Shown piece after piece: positions 21,955 through 33,430 of a stretch of 64,000 nt of DNA. The translations under genes were made by a program, and so were the position numbers. The notes under the pieces are model-generated. The model ran no database searches. It saw only the letters and a program-made list of their open reading frames with translations, and had not been told where the DNA came from. The DNA comes from Chrysogorgia sp. JL179-B06 (taxonomy: Eukaryota > Cnidaria > Anthozoa > Scleralcyonacea > Chrysogorgiidae). Every line of letters starts with the position of its first letter. Position 1 is the first letter of the stretch. The stretch lies in assembly GCA_035772405.1 (NCBI GenBank), contig JAYKKM010000132.1, positions 176,001 to 240,000 on the forward strand, written 5' to 3'.

Positions 21955-22175
21955 AAGGACCATCTGTACACGGTACGATTTGTCGTATACGATTGTCATC
22001 TTGGTGTATGTGATCAAACTGTACACGCATGTCAACATTCACCATCGAATCAGAAACAAGAATTATGTTGTGTGCAAACAATTGCATACGCCAGTACGAC
22101 AATTGTATACAACAATGTATGCCAGAATGACAATCGTATACGATGAATTGTATCGTGTAGAAGGGCCATAAGGAA
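21955..22175. mobile_element. Single copy of the 220 bp TACGATT MITE
   Basis: Same sequence as the six-copy array at 56.3-57.6 kb: it starts ACCATCTGTACACGGTACG and ends CGTGTAGAAGGGCC, with GTCGTATACGATTGTCATC inside. The ends are imperfect inverted repeats. This dispersed copy shows that the array unit is itself mobile. Confidence 0.75.
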
Positions 22176-22319
22176 GCCTAGTTAGTAAGTACTCGTACTT
22201 ACTCGTACCAAGACGAGTCAGGGGTGTGACACAGGCTAGTCTTGTAGTTGCATTTTTCTTAACTGGTTCCAGTCGGTTTATCACACTTCACTATACCTTT
22301 AATACAGACATTATGTCAT

Positions 22320-22560
22320 CCAATTAATGTAGTGTAAATGCCAAATATTCTCAGAAAAATATCCATTCACTTCATAATGGCATAATACCACCATCATATA
22401 ATACTGAACTTGTTGCCATGAAGCTCCTGTCATAGGACTCCATAATCTCAAGAGCTGTGGCTTAAATTCCAGCTACTAAACTGTTAGGCCTTAAAGTTAT
22501 ATTTTTCACAACCCATCTCAGTTGCATCTTCACAAGTTTTCCTTCACTATATAACTTCAA
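22320..22560 (+). repeat. Second degenerate SINE copy
   Basis: GTGTAAATGCCAAATATTCTC near 22333, ATACTGAACTTGTTGCCATG and the text to about 22560 are a diverged inverted relative of the SINE at 21715-21895. Confidence 0.45.
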
Positions 22561-22905
22561 CATTGTCATAACTAAGTGCCAACCAGCAACCAGTTTCTCT
22601 TAGAATTAAATCAGTTTAATTGCTTTGATGAATAGCAAGATTTAATATAATAAACAGTTCTAGTACAGTAATATTGGTGCATTTTCCTTCAGGGGCTTAA
22701 CTGGCTCATAAGACCTTTTTCAGCAAACTTTCAAAGACCTTATGAGCAATTGACGAAAGCTGATATAAATGTTTCAACAGCGACTCACTCGACGAATAAT
22801 GTCAATGGCGTCCAAAATTAATGGTGAACACGATTTAAGTATTATTAAACATTAAGAGAGCAGTAGATTATCACCAAAGTCATTAACAAATTATATAGAA
22901 CTCAC
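22561..22905. other. Interior of CACTG element, no gene
   Basis: No features recognised apart from proximity to the candidate exon downstream. Confidence 0.4.
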
Positions 22906-22990
22906 CAGTCGCAGCAATCACGCGCCCCAGATACGCTTTCCAGCCACCTTTAGGCTGTTTGACCGTTTGACAACTGCTTTGTGAAAACAA
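22906..22990 (-). CDS. Candidate exon in CACTG element
   Basis: The minus frame SCQTVKQPKGGWKAYLGRVI ends at a strong donor ACTG|GTGAGT (plus-strand 22901-22906). It is locally GC-rich. The Trp-Lys-x-Tyr-Leu-Gly pattern vaguely recalls the small C-terminal domain seen at 27720-28015, but this is weak. It could be an exon of the element's own gene. Confidence 0.3.
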
Positions 22991-23559
22991 CTGTGATCAA
23001 CTGCATGCCTTCTTTCTTCGGATTAACGAGCATAATCGCGAACAAAATCTTTAGTAAGGATAGTCGTCTAGTTGGTAGAAGTCCAGTGGATCAATACGTA
23101 TTTCATCTCGCTTCTAGATAGGTTTCATACGTCAAATAAAGTTATAAAGATACGAGCTTCTCTTCGCACGCAAAACATGTAAAAATACGAAATATTGCGC
23201 CATAACATCACGTGTCACTCTGATCACGTGCTAGGTGGAATAAAGTACCGGTCGGCATTTTGATACCATGTTCAGAGAGATTTTAACAATGTTGTCAGAT
23301 TGGCGGAGCCTGAGGATTTCAGTATTATTTTAGACCAGATTGGTGTAATGTTAGACAGATTTGGTGTGTAGACAACCATATATAAAGACAATGATGCATT
23401 CAATTTCATTTATGATATTAGTGAAATCAGCTATTCAGTTGTTTTTCATGTATTACTAAAACAGAATACAGAATAGTTCATAATTATTCAAATATTTTTG
23501 AATAGAATAATTTTATATATTTAATTACCAATTTTTACCTCAACTTATCCACAAATCAA
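22991..23559. other. Interior of CACTG element, no gene
   Basis: AT-rich text before the GAGTC array; nothing recognised. Confidence 0.4.
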
Positions 23560-23869
23560 GAAAAAATACAATGACTCCGAGAAAGAGCATAATAACTCCA
23601 ACAAAGAGTGCTATGACTCTAACAAAGAGTCCTCGGACTCCAACAAAGAGTGCTGTGACTCCAACAAAGAGTCCATCGACTCCTCCAGGAGTCCTACAAC
23701 TCCTAGAAAGAGTTCATGGAGTCCACTAAAGTGTCATTTTGACCCCATGTTGGGGTCAAAACAACCCTTAGAGTCAAAACCACTCCTTGAAGGGTCAAAA
23801 TGACCCTTCGAGTAAAGGTGCTGAAATGACTCCTTGGGGTCAAAACGACTCTTTTGAATTTACAGTGTG

Positions 23870-24508
23870 TGAGTCGATTCGATTCGAAGGTGTGGAATCT
23901 CTTGGATTCGTTATTAATACATTTCAGGACCGAGGTGGAATCTGTCCAATAGGTTACACTATCCACTGCGATGTCCATCTCTTCTTGAATCATTCTGTTT
24001 AGCTTCACCGAAATGACTGCTGTTAATTCCAAACGCGGAATAGTCATTTCGCGAATTGGTGCAACACAAGCTCTTCCTACGATGAATGAACAATGAATAT
24101 TGTAGTCGACATATTGTAGTCCACCATACGTAGGTAGGCCACATATCCATATCCAACATGTGAACCATCTGAGAAAATGTGCAGTTGGATGTTCTTGACC
24201 TCTCCAAATTCCTTTGGTCTGAAGCAACGTTCTATCCGAATGTCTTCTAACCGCGAAAGGTCTTCCAGCCATCGTAGCCACTGCCCTCTTTCCTTTTCGC
24301 CAATGATGTCATCCCATCCCACTCTTTGTCGACAAAGCTCTTGCAGGAGTAACTTTGCTTTCATTACATATGGCGCCACGAAACCCAATGGACCGAATAA
24401 GGAACATACGATAGACAATATTCCTCTTCTCGTTTTGCCTTCTGACTGGCCATTGCTAACATCTTCTTCTGGGCTTCCCACACGAACTCGTCGTTTTCCA
24501 CGTTCCAT
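23870..24508 (-). pseudogene. BEL RNase H domain, frameshifted
   Basis: This follows RT on the minus strand. The first frame carries a hydrophobic SLFGPLGFVAPYVMKAK (RT/RNase H connection) and FSDGSHVGYGYVAYLR, the first catalytic Asp block. A shift near 24130 moves to the frame with MTIPRLELTAV (Glu block) and YWTDSTSVLKCI (Asp block), so the RNase H catalytic triad is present across frames. The domain is cut at 23867 by the CACTG element. RNase H would degrade the RNA strand of the reverse-transcription hybrid. Confidence 0.8.
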
Positions 24509-25530
24509 TTTAGGCCGAGAGTGGATTCCGTCGGAAGATCGTCAATATCCAAATTGACGACTGACTTGGCTCTTTCTGACTCCGGGATCTCAGAAAGTAC
24601 TTTCCTATCATTGCTGATCCATTTCGTCAGTCTGAATCCACCATTCTTCATTAACTCTATCAGCTGTTTCACTAATCTGTGTGCTGACTCGGTATTACTG
24701 ACCGACTTCATCAAGTCGTCTACATACATATTCCTTTCCACCGTCCTCACAGTCTCTGGATCAAATTCTTCACGATTCGTCGATGCCGTTTTCTTTAGAC
24801 ACAGGTTCGCACAGCTAGGCGATGATGTAGCACCAAAAACGTGTTTTACCATTCGATATTCCGTTGGTATTTCTTCAAGATTGGCATTTTCCCACCAAAC
24901 GAATCTCAATACATCGCAATCTTTAGGATCCACTCTAATCTGATGAAACATGGATTCTATATCTGCTACTAAAGCGATGGGCTCTTGCCGAAACCGAATC
25001 AACACACCCACCAATGGGTTTGCTAAATCCGGGCCTTGCAATAACTGCTGGTTGAGCGATGTTCCACCATACTTAGCAGCACAATCAAAAACAACTCTCA
25101 CTTTCTCAGGCTTCATCGGGTGCGTCACAGGATGATGAGGCAGGTACCAAACTAGACGATCGTCTTCTTTTAACTCTTCCTCCGGAATCTTTTTGGCATG
25201 CCCTTTAATAATGTAATCTTCCATCGTGACCTTGTATTTCTCTAAAAGCTTGTCATCTTTCATTAATCGATTCTTGAGTGAGTAGAGTCTTCGTTCTGCA
25301 ATCTTCTTGTTGTTTGGCAAGTCCGGTGGATCTCTACGCCAAGGCAAAGCTACCTGATAATGCCCATCTACCCTCATCAGCGATTTATCCATCAGGTCTA
25401 ATGCTCTGTTGTCTTCTACTGATGCATCTACCTTGATATCAACGGCTGCGTCGCCAGTTGGAACAGTTGGAACGGTTTTCCAGAGTCTTTCCAATTGGCT
25501 CGTCAAGACTTCGTTGTCATTCTGATACAT
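24364..25530 (-). pseudogene. BEL reverse transcriptase (long open block)
   Basis: The 388-residue open block carries BEL-type RT landmarks. These are a dimerisation/finger segment with YLPHHPVTHPMKPEKVRVVF, then LVADIESMFHQIRV (first catalytic Asp), FGATSSPSCANL, and YVDDLMKSV (catalytic Asp pair). A TAA directly precedes its first Met (about 25531). The upstream codons 25540-25690 still read as linker, so the start is not genuine. It loses phase at about 24430 at the RNase H connection. RT itself seems intact in sequence, but the polyprotein cannot be expressed. Confidence 0.85.
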
Positions 25531-25690
25531 TTATTTATCTTCTTGTGCTTTCCAATGCTCATCTTCAAAAGACACAGGTCTGTCTTTGGCTGGATACTCC
25601 ACTTCCTGGCAATTAGGGTAATTCTGTACCACGTCAACGGATCTGCTATCCAAACGAGTAAGATTTACAGCACAGGTGATCTTCCTTCTG

Positions 25691-26971
25691 TCACAATATG
25701 GGACCCATCACTGCCCATCCGAGACTATACTTGATGGCAACAGGATCTGCGTCTCCACCCCTCTTGTAATCCAAGGGCAAGAACAGGCTCGGTTGTTGTT
25801 TAACTCCAATCAAAAGCATGACTTCTCCATTCTCCAACTCTGGGATGTCTAAACCACTCAGGTGGGGCCATTCATTTAGATCTTCCTGTTTCGCTATGCA
25901 ACTTGGGGATATTGGCATCTCCTTCATAGTCTTCACCTTTGATAATTCTACTGTAGTGGTTTCATCCATCGATTTTACGACAATGTTCACCATCCGACCT
26001 TCTATTTTAGCGCTCCCAGTCATTCCAGTCACTATACAACTTATCTTATCACCGAGTAAGTTGAGTCTCTTTGCCAACTGTTCATGACATAGAGTTACTT
26101 CCGAGCCATTGTCCATTAAGGCGTATGTTTCCACAGTCTTGGCATTATTCATTCCAGACACTTTAACTGGAATAACCCCCAAACACACCTTGCTCTCACC
26201 TCCTCCAGTCGCTGCCACTGACATGTTGGTAACTCCTTCACTTTTACCATCTCTCTCTCCACCGACCCCAGTCTGGTCCCCATCTACCTTCTTTGCTATG
26301 TTAGATTTCTCGTCTTGATACGAATTTGACCTTCCTTTGTCCATTCCACCCGTGTCCAATTTATTCATATCTTTCCCACCAATCAAAGGTTTGCTTGGTC
26401 GATTCATCAAGGTATGATGCTCCTCACCACAGCCCTCGACGAGACATCTGAAGCGTGTTTTTTGACAATGCTTGGCTATATGTCCCCTTTCTAGGCACTT
26501 ATTGCAAAGGCCATTCTCTTGAACGCATCTACGTTTCACACTGTACTCCAACTTCTTGAACACATCACACCGCCACACTCCATGCTGGCTGGAACACACT
26601 GCACACCTTTGGGTTGATCGTGGAGGGTGCTCACTTTCTGAATTCCTCTGCCGATTATATCTACCAGTTGGAAATGATGAGAACCCTTTCTCTCGCTTGG
26701 AATCTTTCCATTTATTATCTTTGTCATTTTTGAATCTCAAACCGCTTTTGCTCATATCATTACCAAATTCATTGTCGACCAGCTTTGCTCGAGCTTTGAC
26801 AAATTTCACTAGATCTCCAAATGTTGGTCGATTACCAGCTTCAATGATACTTCCTGAACGTTCGGTCCATCTTGCTCTGAGGAACATAGGTAGTTTCTTG
26901 ACCAATTCTCTGAGAGTGTTCATATGATCTAACTCTGCCATATCAGCCATTCCACAGAAATGGCACACCAT
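25691..26971 (-). pseudogene. BEL Gag C-terminus, zinc knuckles and aspartic protease
   Basis: The open block is 426 residues. The first residues continue Gag (DHMNTLRELVKKLP, the DUF1759 end). Then come Cys/His clusters CAVCSSQHGVWRCD, and CNKCLERGHIAKHC, a CCHC knuckle binding nucleic acid. A low-complexity Gly/Lys linker follows, and then a retropepsin-like domain (DUF1758) with YALMDNGSEVTLC, the active-site Asp-Asn-Gly triplet. It closes with LGWAVMGP, typical just before RT. A frameshift near 25695 separates it from RT. The 5' boundary is the junction with the GTCACGCGAGTCAC element. Confidence 0.85.
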
Positions 26972-28545
26972 TGAAAAAAAATAAAAGTAACATCACAGTC
27001 CTTACAATACTATTTTTGGGTTCTACAATACCTTGCCCTTCTGGAATGAAAAAAATAATTAACCACAATTGCGCAAGGGCATTATGGGAATGGAATTAAT
27101 AACACAGATAATTTTGCATATATTAAGGTAAATACTGCTACTTTATAATAAAAAGACCATATGTTTTGCCACAAGACAAAATTCTTTAAATATTTTATGA
27201 TTCCAGCTTACCCTTGTTAATTAATAACTTATTTCATGTCTGAAAGCTCAAAATGAGGTATCGGCTTTGTGTTAGCCGAGAATGAAAACACCCTCATTTC
27301 AGAGTCACACGAGTCACAATATTCTTACATAAAGTTTTCTCATTCACTTTCAATTTTAACTAGTTCTTTGAGACTATGGTAACTTGGTACTGTTAATTAT
27401 TGGAACCTGTCCCAGAAAAATAAAAAAAATATTCTCAGTGGTTCCAAAGAAAAATCACCCTCAAGTTTGGTCACGCGAGTCACGCCTTGGGGGTCATTAT
27501 GTGAAAACCATGTTTTCACTAAAAATACATGGGTAAAATTACTGAGTTCTTTCAAGTATTCAAAACAGCATGTTGGGCAATGATCCTAACTTGCAATATG
27601 TGTTCAAAACTACACACCTAGTTACCATGGCAACCCAAAACATGTATTTTTCAATTCATGCTTGCAGTTTTCTGCACACAAATCTGGCACTTTTAATAAG
27701 TAATAACAAGTGAAAAACAAGGTATGCAGTTGTATGCTGTCTATTGGAAACCAACTGATTACTGGTTTGTTGGTCGAGTCCTTGACATAGAAACATCTGA
27801 GCAGGTCAGAATGGAATTTATCCACCAAACAGCGACAGGAGTATAAACAGCTTCAAAACAACAACCGATGTTGATTCTATTTCTGTTGAAGATGTTTTAG
27901 TTAAATTGAATCAACTAGGCCAGTTTCATCCTCCAGATGCTCAACAGCTAGTCAAGCTGACCAATGAGGATTTTGATCGTATACAGGAAGCTAATTTTAA
28001 TGAACATGTTACATGAACATGTTACTTGGAATTTTAGCACAGCTACTGTGTATTATTTAACATTCCATATTTTAGCTATTTTGAGTGAATATTTGTTGAC
28101 AGGCATTCACAATTCAAAATTTTTGTATGTTAATTGCCACTGGTCACGCGAGTCACATTTTTGTGTCACGCGAGTCACATTAAACTGGCGGCATTATCTA
28201 TTTGACCAAACATGATTTTGTTGAAATTTCACTGACGTGTTATAGTACCATAGCTATTTATAAGTCCTACAAAGGTTAGAATTAAATAAAATTAATAAAT
28301 CACCAGGAAATTAGGTAGGAACGCCATTAAGTGAAAAATTCTTATTCGTGGCTGTCACGCGAGTCACAAAAAGTAAGTCGCTATATCTGAGGCCTTGAAT
28401 ATAATTATTCGGAATTAAATATATCAACTTTAACATCTCCCAAGGGGGTTTCTTGTCTGAAGCAAGTTTGCTTTTTTCTAAATCAGAAGTAGCAGAAAAC
28501 ACCCCTTTTCACCCTAAAATGTTGTGACTTGGTCACGCGAGTCAC
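26972..28545 (+). mobile_element. 1.57 kb insertion with GTCACGCGAGTCAC words
   Basis: It interrupts BEL Gag. Six GTCAC(G/A)CGAGTCAC words occur at 27304, 27470, 28143, 28165, 28354 and 28532, the last at its right border. The flanks are odd: ATATCAGCCATTCCA at the left and its complement TGGAATGGCTGATAT at the right. A clean target duplication therefore cannot be called. A plus-strand coding remnant lies inside. A repeated short word at intervals is the same end style as the other palindromic-array transposons, but here the terminus is not CACTG. Confidence 0.5.
27720..28015 (+). pseudogene. C-terminal transposase domain remnant
   Basis: One frame reads AVYWKPTDYWFVGRVLDI and then a Glu-Gln-Val-Arg-Met-Glu-Phe segment; after a shift near 27835 the frame continues FKTTTDVDSISVEDVLVKLN and a helical end until the stop at about 28013. 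The small barrel-like pattern (Trp-Phe-Val-Gly-x-Val, then x-Val-x-Met-Glu-Phe) resembles a short C-terminal domain at the end of some uncharacterised invertebrate transposases. Only this end is left, so the element is internally deleted. Confidence 0.4.
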
Positions 28546-29938
28546 AATGGAATGGCTGATATATCCTACACCCATACCAGTCAATGTTCTCTCGGCTGTG
28601 CTTAAGTGCCTTGCCAGTTCTAACAAGGATGGGCCATCGGCTGTCTTCAGGTCAGGCAAATTCACAAGTTTCCTTATGTATGCCTCAGCGATAATACGAG
28701 GTTTGCCAAAATTCTCTTTCAGTGTCTCTTTCGCCACTAAATATCCATCTGGTAAATTAACACAGCTCTCGATTGATTCTCTTGCTTTACCCACACAGTG
28801 TTGTATCAACAACTGGAGCTTCCTTTCTGGATCAGGATTGTCCCTTTCTAAACATGTTTCGAAATTGTGTAGGAATGTTACATACTTCAACGGGTCGCCA
28901 CTAAATCGAAGATATTCAATTTTAGGAGAGTTGACCACTTGTCGTAATGCTCCAACTATTTCTTCACCATAGGATCGTTCTGTCATGTGCTCTACCGTCC
29001 TAGTTTGTGGCGGTCTTGCGACTGAAGGGTGCTGACTTTGGTCTAAACCATTTTGTTGTTGCCTGGACAAATTGGTTGTTGCCATAAATTGTTCCTGTTC
29101 TACCATCCGACATGAGGTATGTCCTTTGGAATTGGTCATAGTCTCTTTAGGTTTCTCTTGTTCAGCACGAGCTACAATAACTGCTTCTACCTTGGTCGGA
29201 CTTTGGCTTTCTAATTCAGAGACGATTTGAAATGACAATACAGCTTGTTCGGCTTTCATTTCCGCTTCCATAAGCTCTCTTTCTCTCTTCAACTCTTGTT
29301 CTTCACGTTCAAACTGTTGTCGCCTTTTAAGTTGTTCCAATTTCAGCTGAGCAAGAGCCATCTTCTCTTTTCTCTTTGACTGCCTTGATAACCTCGAACT
29401 CGCCCTAGTTTCATCACTATTTCCACTCCTTGTCGATCTGGTAGATCTACGATTCTGGATGTCTTCCAATTTTACTTGTGCCATATTTTGTCTACTACGC
29501 CATTTCGTTACCATGGTGTCCAAATCCAATTTCCGGTTCCTCTGCTCTTCGTACGTCGTACAGGCATAATCTTTATCGCCTTCGCTTTCTAATAACAACA
29601 ATAATTCCTCGTGCACGTCGACAAAGTCTTTCCACGCTTCGGTAAAGTTTCCCGTTTTGAAAGAAATCTCTTTCCAATCGCCGCTTTGCCATTATTGCAC
29701 AATAAGCAGCTTCATACGCTTCTGACAACTTGTCAACTTTGGCTGCACGCAATTCATAAAGTTTATGAATTTTATTCTTCAACATCTTCGTTTCGTTCGA
29801 AATTAACCCTTGTACTCTTCTTTCTTCGCCACTGTAAGATTCCTCAAGATCTTTTCTTCCATTCTCGCAGATATCTGCCGTTTCATCGGCCGAGACTGTC
29901 ACTGACGAACCAGATTTGTGCGACATGTTTACTTTCAC
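28546..29938 (-). pseudogene. BEL Gag N-terminal part
   Basis: From ATG at 29938 (or the Met at 29923) the frame reads a Ser-rich start and a Lys/Glu helical region. It shifts near 29600 into a frame with a long coiled coil of Arg/Glu/Gln (QLKLEQLKRRQQFEREEQEL). That is followed by IEYLRFSGDPLKYVTFLHNF and LLIQHCVGKARESIESC, the DUF1759 Gag signature of BEL/Pao. The block ends at LTGMGVGYISHS, where the 26972-28545 element interrupts it. Gag would form the particle core. Confidence 0.85.
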
Positions 29939-30018
29939 TTTCTCGAATAATAATACGCAACCAAATTCTTCTTTTCAATCACTCCAATTTCGAATAGGTC
30001 GAAAATACAGTCGAAAAC

Positions 30019-30501
30019 TGTTACGGGCAGTGGCGTCACCACGGGGTGGACTGGGGTGGACTTGTCCACCCCAATTATCATCAGGACCTATTTTTTAGTT
30101 TGTTCAAATCCGTGGAGAAAATTGTTGGGGGGGGGGGGGTAATGAATATTGTGACTTGTGAGGGGAGCATACCCCCGGTCCCCCTAGACTTCCTCGTGCT
30201 TTTGTCAAACCCCACTCTAGCAGGCCTGGCGACGCCGCTGGTTACGGGCCTACGCTCCGTTTGTATCTACCGTCGAAATTTACCCAATTCGATACGTTAA
30301 AACTCGCTTCTTCTTCAAATGTTTCTTTAATATCTCTCTACGCACGCGGTTTTCTATTATAACATGAAATCAACAATATACTCATCAAAAACCGCTATTA
30401 CAACTGAATATACTGACAGACAATAAACAATATTATACAGTTCAAAACTTACCGACTGTATCGATATATGTTCTACAATTCAAGTTCTACAATTCAAGTT
30501 G
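30019..30501 (-). repeat. BEL 5' LTR, first part (split)
   Basis: It starts TGTTACGGG at 30019, is interrupted by a hAT insertion, resumes at 30249 and runs to CAATTCAAGTTG at 30501, where the large CACTG element interrupts it. The remaining LTR, from GGTCGCGCCCGCC to GGTAGCTACA, is at about 41178-41260. Confidence 0.8.
30028..30240. mobile_element. 213 bp hAT-like MITE
   Basis: Inverted ends CAGTGGCGTC and GACGCCGCTG are flanked by the 8-bp direct repeat GTTACGGG (30020-30027 and 30241-30248). Eight-base duplication and a CAG start are hallmarks of hAT elements. It contains a G-run (about 30127-30138) and no gene. Confidence 0.85.
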
Positions 30502-31420
30502 CACTGTAAAAACTGATTGGTTAAAATAACCAAAAAAAAAAGTCATTCTGAATGAGTCTGAGAGAACCAGTTAAAAATTGGTCATTTCAACCAATTGATA
30601 TTATGCTCGAAATGACCAAAAATTAAAAGGTTAAAACAACCAATAGGTAAGTTGTTCTGACCAATTAAATGGTGGTTGTTTTAACCAAATTACCTTGGTT
30701 ACAGTAACCAATATGAATTGGTTAGTACCAATATATAATGGTTGTTTAAACCAATAAAACATTGGTCACTGTAACTATTAAATATTGGTCACTGTAACTA
30801 TTAAATATTGGTCACTAACTATTAAATATTGGTTAATTTAACCAATATTCTTGCTATAGTAACCAATATCAATTTTAAGTTGGTAAACATTTAAATCATG
30901 GTAGTTTCAACCAATTTGTATATTGGTCAAATTGGATTAATCAACCTCAATGTATTGTTAACTACGAGCTATCATGCAAATAGACTACAAAGTACTTAAT
31001 GACAAAAACAATGCATTGAATAATCTAGGTTTCCTTCAACAAAATTCTAAACACATGTATACTAGCAGACTAGCTTAATACTTAAAAAGGTAAATAACAA
31101 TTTTGAAAGACTTAAATTTGATGTCAAGTATTCCTTCAGTGATGAGGGATAAGAAATGTATCTCCTTCAATGTCCCAGTTGACAACAATTTAGGGGAAGA
31201 ACATTGCTACACTTTCAAACCAATATCTTCTTCGTTATCATCCTAAAATAAAATAAATATGATTTAGTATGCAAGGAAGATTGATTCTACACAGTGAACA
31301 GTTTATAGGGTAACCATGCAGGTAATTGATAAGAGATGGTGCGTAATGCAACTCTGGTTTAGAGTGAAAGTTTTCTATTGCACACTGGGGTTACCACCAC
31401 TCTTTTACATACTGTATCTC

Positions 31421-32135
31421 TTAAAGTGCCTATACAGCCCTTTTGTGTTTTAGTTATCTGTATAGAGAATGAAAAAGTAGCTGATAAGTTAATTTACAGT
31501 TTTTGATTTGGACTTTCCGTTTGGAAGATATCACTCTTTATACATTGCTATTTATATAAAGAAGCCGCAAATTAGAAAGGCCTGGAACGAGCCACACTGT
31601 GACGTCATTTAAGAGACGAATGTGTGTTTTGCCTTGGGGAACTTGTAAACACTGTATTAAACACACTGCAAGATCTCTATGTGATATTCATATTTACTGT
31701 CCGCGTATCGTTCAAGTAAGGAATCGTGCAAGTAAAGTATCGTTCAAGTAAATAATACGATGGACAGATATTTTTCTTTAAAATTCGCGTCATTAGAACA
31801 TCCATACACTGCGTATCTGTCTGGCATGATTGAATAGTTCAACATAAACGATAAATTTTTATAGTATAATCTGGGAATCGAGCTCGTTTGTCTACGAAGC
31901 TGGGAAGATCCTGGACTCGTCTCTTAAATGACGTCACAATCTAGTTTCCAGACTCCAGAATTGGCAGAAATACGTTTTCGGTTTTTAATCGGAATTTGCT
32001 TACATTTCTTTATTTGGATGCAAAATATCTTCTAAACGAAAAGTCCAAATCAAAAACTGTAAAATAACTTATCAGCTATTTTTTGATCCTCCATACAGAT
32101 AACTAAAAACGAAAGGGTTGTATATGCACTTTAAG
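31421..32135. mobile_element. 0.7 kb foldback MITE, TTAAAGTGCC ends
   Basis: TTAAAGTGCCTATACAGCCC at the left and GGGTTGTATATGCACTTTAA at the right are inverted. Homology continues inward for about 130 bases (TTTTTGATTTGGACTTTCCG). A mirrored copy lies at about 48893-49610 in the other CACTG copy. The TTAAAGTG start is shared with the nested foldbacks at 2.8-4.3 kb. Confidence 0.75.
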
Positions 32136-32888
32136 AAGAAGATGAACTATAATGAGGTCAACATGTACATAGAGTGGGTATCTCCCCACTTAAAAGTGTA
32201 AACAAATGGGGTTGCCACTAATTTATTGTGGGTATCTCTCCAAAAATAAAATAAAGTTAAGAGAGAAGTTACAGATATTAGTTAAATTCAGAGAAGTAGT
32301 GCTGTAAATTCATAATTAGCATTTTTAGCATATTTTATGACTCAGAAATTTGACTTGGACTTAACTCGGACTCAGAATTGACTCGGTCAACCGACAAACT
32401 CCGTAGCCATGACATGCAAGCGTACACACATGACATGGTAATGTCCCATGAAATTTGTGAATCAACCATGTGAATTGTTTATTGCATGAATATTATTAAT
32501 AAATGGTGTGATTGGTATATGAACACAAATGAAATGTAATATTTCTGCACAATGGTGACACATTGCCTAACTTGCATGGTATCATTCAAATATACATACA
32601 TGAAGTTGCTGGCAATAAAGTTCTGGAGTTAAGCAGTTCACAGGATCAAATGGAAAGATTGTACTGTCACTACTTCCCTCATCCTCCATCAGTGAGGTTG
32701 TTGTTGAAGGTGGTATGGAAGATAATTATGCAGGTACGGTGGTAGGCGAAGATGGAATAAGTGACGGTGCCACTGATTTGGGTGTAGAATTCATCTCATC
32801 TGTGAGAAAGGTGTTTCCTTGACAGTCTGTGAAACAAAAATTATACATTAGTATCTAGAGCTCAGTGTGGTTATGTAAATGGTTACAA

Positions 32889-32987
32889 TACCAATACACC
32901 ACCCAACTTTATTAGAAAGCACTTTGCTGCAACTCATGGGAGTTACAGCAAAGTGCTTTCTAATAAAGTTGGGTGGTGTATTGATAT
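32889..32987. repeat. 99 bp hairpin
   Basis: CACCCAACTTTATTAGAAAGC and its complement flank a 17-base loop. The other transposon copy carries the same hairpin at about 48043-48140. Confidence 0.85.
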
Positions 32988-33058
32988 TTTTGCAGGTTAT
33001 TCATGTTATGCAGCTGATACCAGTATGGTGGTATTAGTTTCGATGCTATACCGATATT

Positions 33059-33251
33059 TAAGAAATAGAAAACATTTTCCGTGTTTACATACAGTTATAT
33101 AAACACGAGTGGAAGTTTGGGAGAACGAGAAATCATAGTGGGAACACGAGCCCGTAGTGGAGTGTTTCCACGCGATTTTGAGTTCTCCCAAACTTCCACG
33201 ATTGTTTATATAACGTATGGGAACACGGATAAAAATGTTTTCTATTTCTTT
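33059..33251. repeat. 193 bp hairpin, GTTTGGGAGAAC arms
   Basis: AAGAAATAGAAAACATTTTC and GGAAGTTTGGGAGAAC are mirrored by the complementary text up to 33251. A related but smaller hairpin is at 56160-56240; the mirrored copy is at about 47777-47969. Confidence 0.8.
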
Positions 33252-33335
33252 TATAAAATAACCCAGAGAAAGCAAATAAAATGTACAAATATCTTTTTTA
33301 TCAACGCGTAAATTCTCCTTACTGCGTATGATGGC

Positions 33336-33430
33336 GCCGTGATGTCTAATTGATGCCGTATGATGGCCAATTGATGGCGTATGATGGCTAATTGATGGCG
33401 TAGGATGGCTAATTGATGGCGTATCACGAT
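33336..33430. repeat. About 21 bp minisatellite, four to five units
   Basis: The unit is GATGGCTAATTGATGGCGTA with small variants. The mirrored array is at about 47598-47692. Open frames over it are repeat-derived. Confidence 0.8.

Larger units (their letters stand above)
19343..23867. mobile_element. 4.5 kb CACTG transposon with GAGTC palindromic arrays
   Basis: Both ends read CACTGTAAATTCAAAAGAGT inward, followed by 0.3-0.4 kb arrays: GGAGTCATTTTGACTCC-type words at 19343-19750, and GACTCCAACAAAGAGTC/GACCCC-type words at 23560-23867. The target duplication is 2 bp, TG (19341-19342 and 23868-23869). Termini fit the CACTA/Mirage/Chapaev group (CACTR start). The interior is mostly AT-rich with SINEs and a MITE. 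Two candidate minus-strand exons are the only hints of coding. It interrupts the BEL RNase H. Confidence 0.8.
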
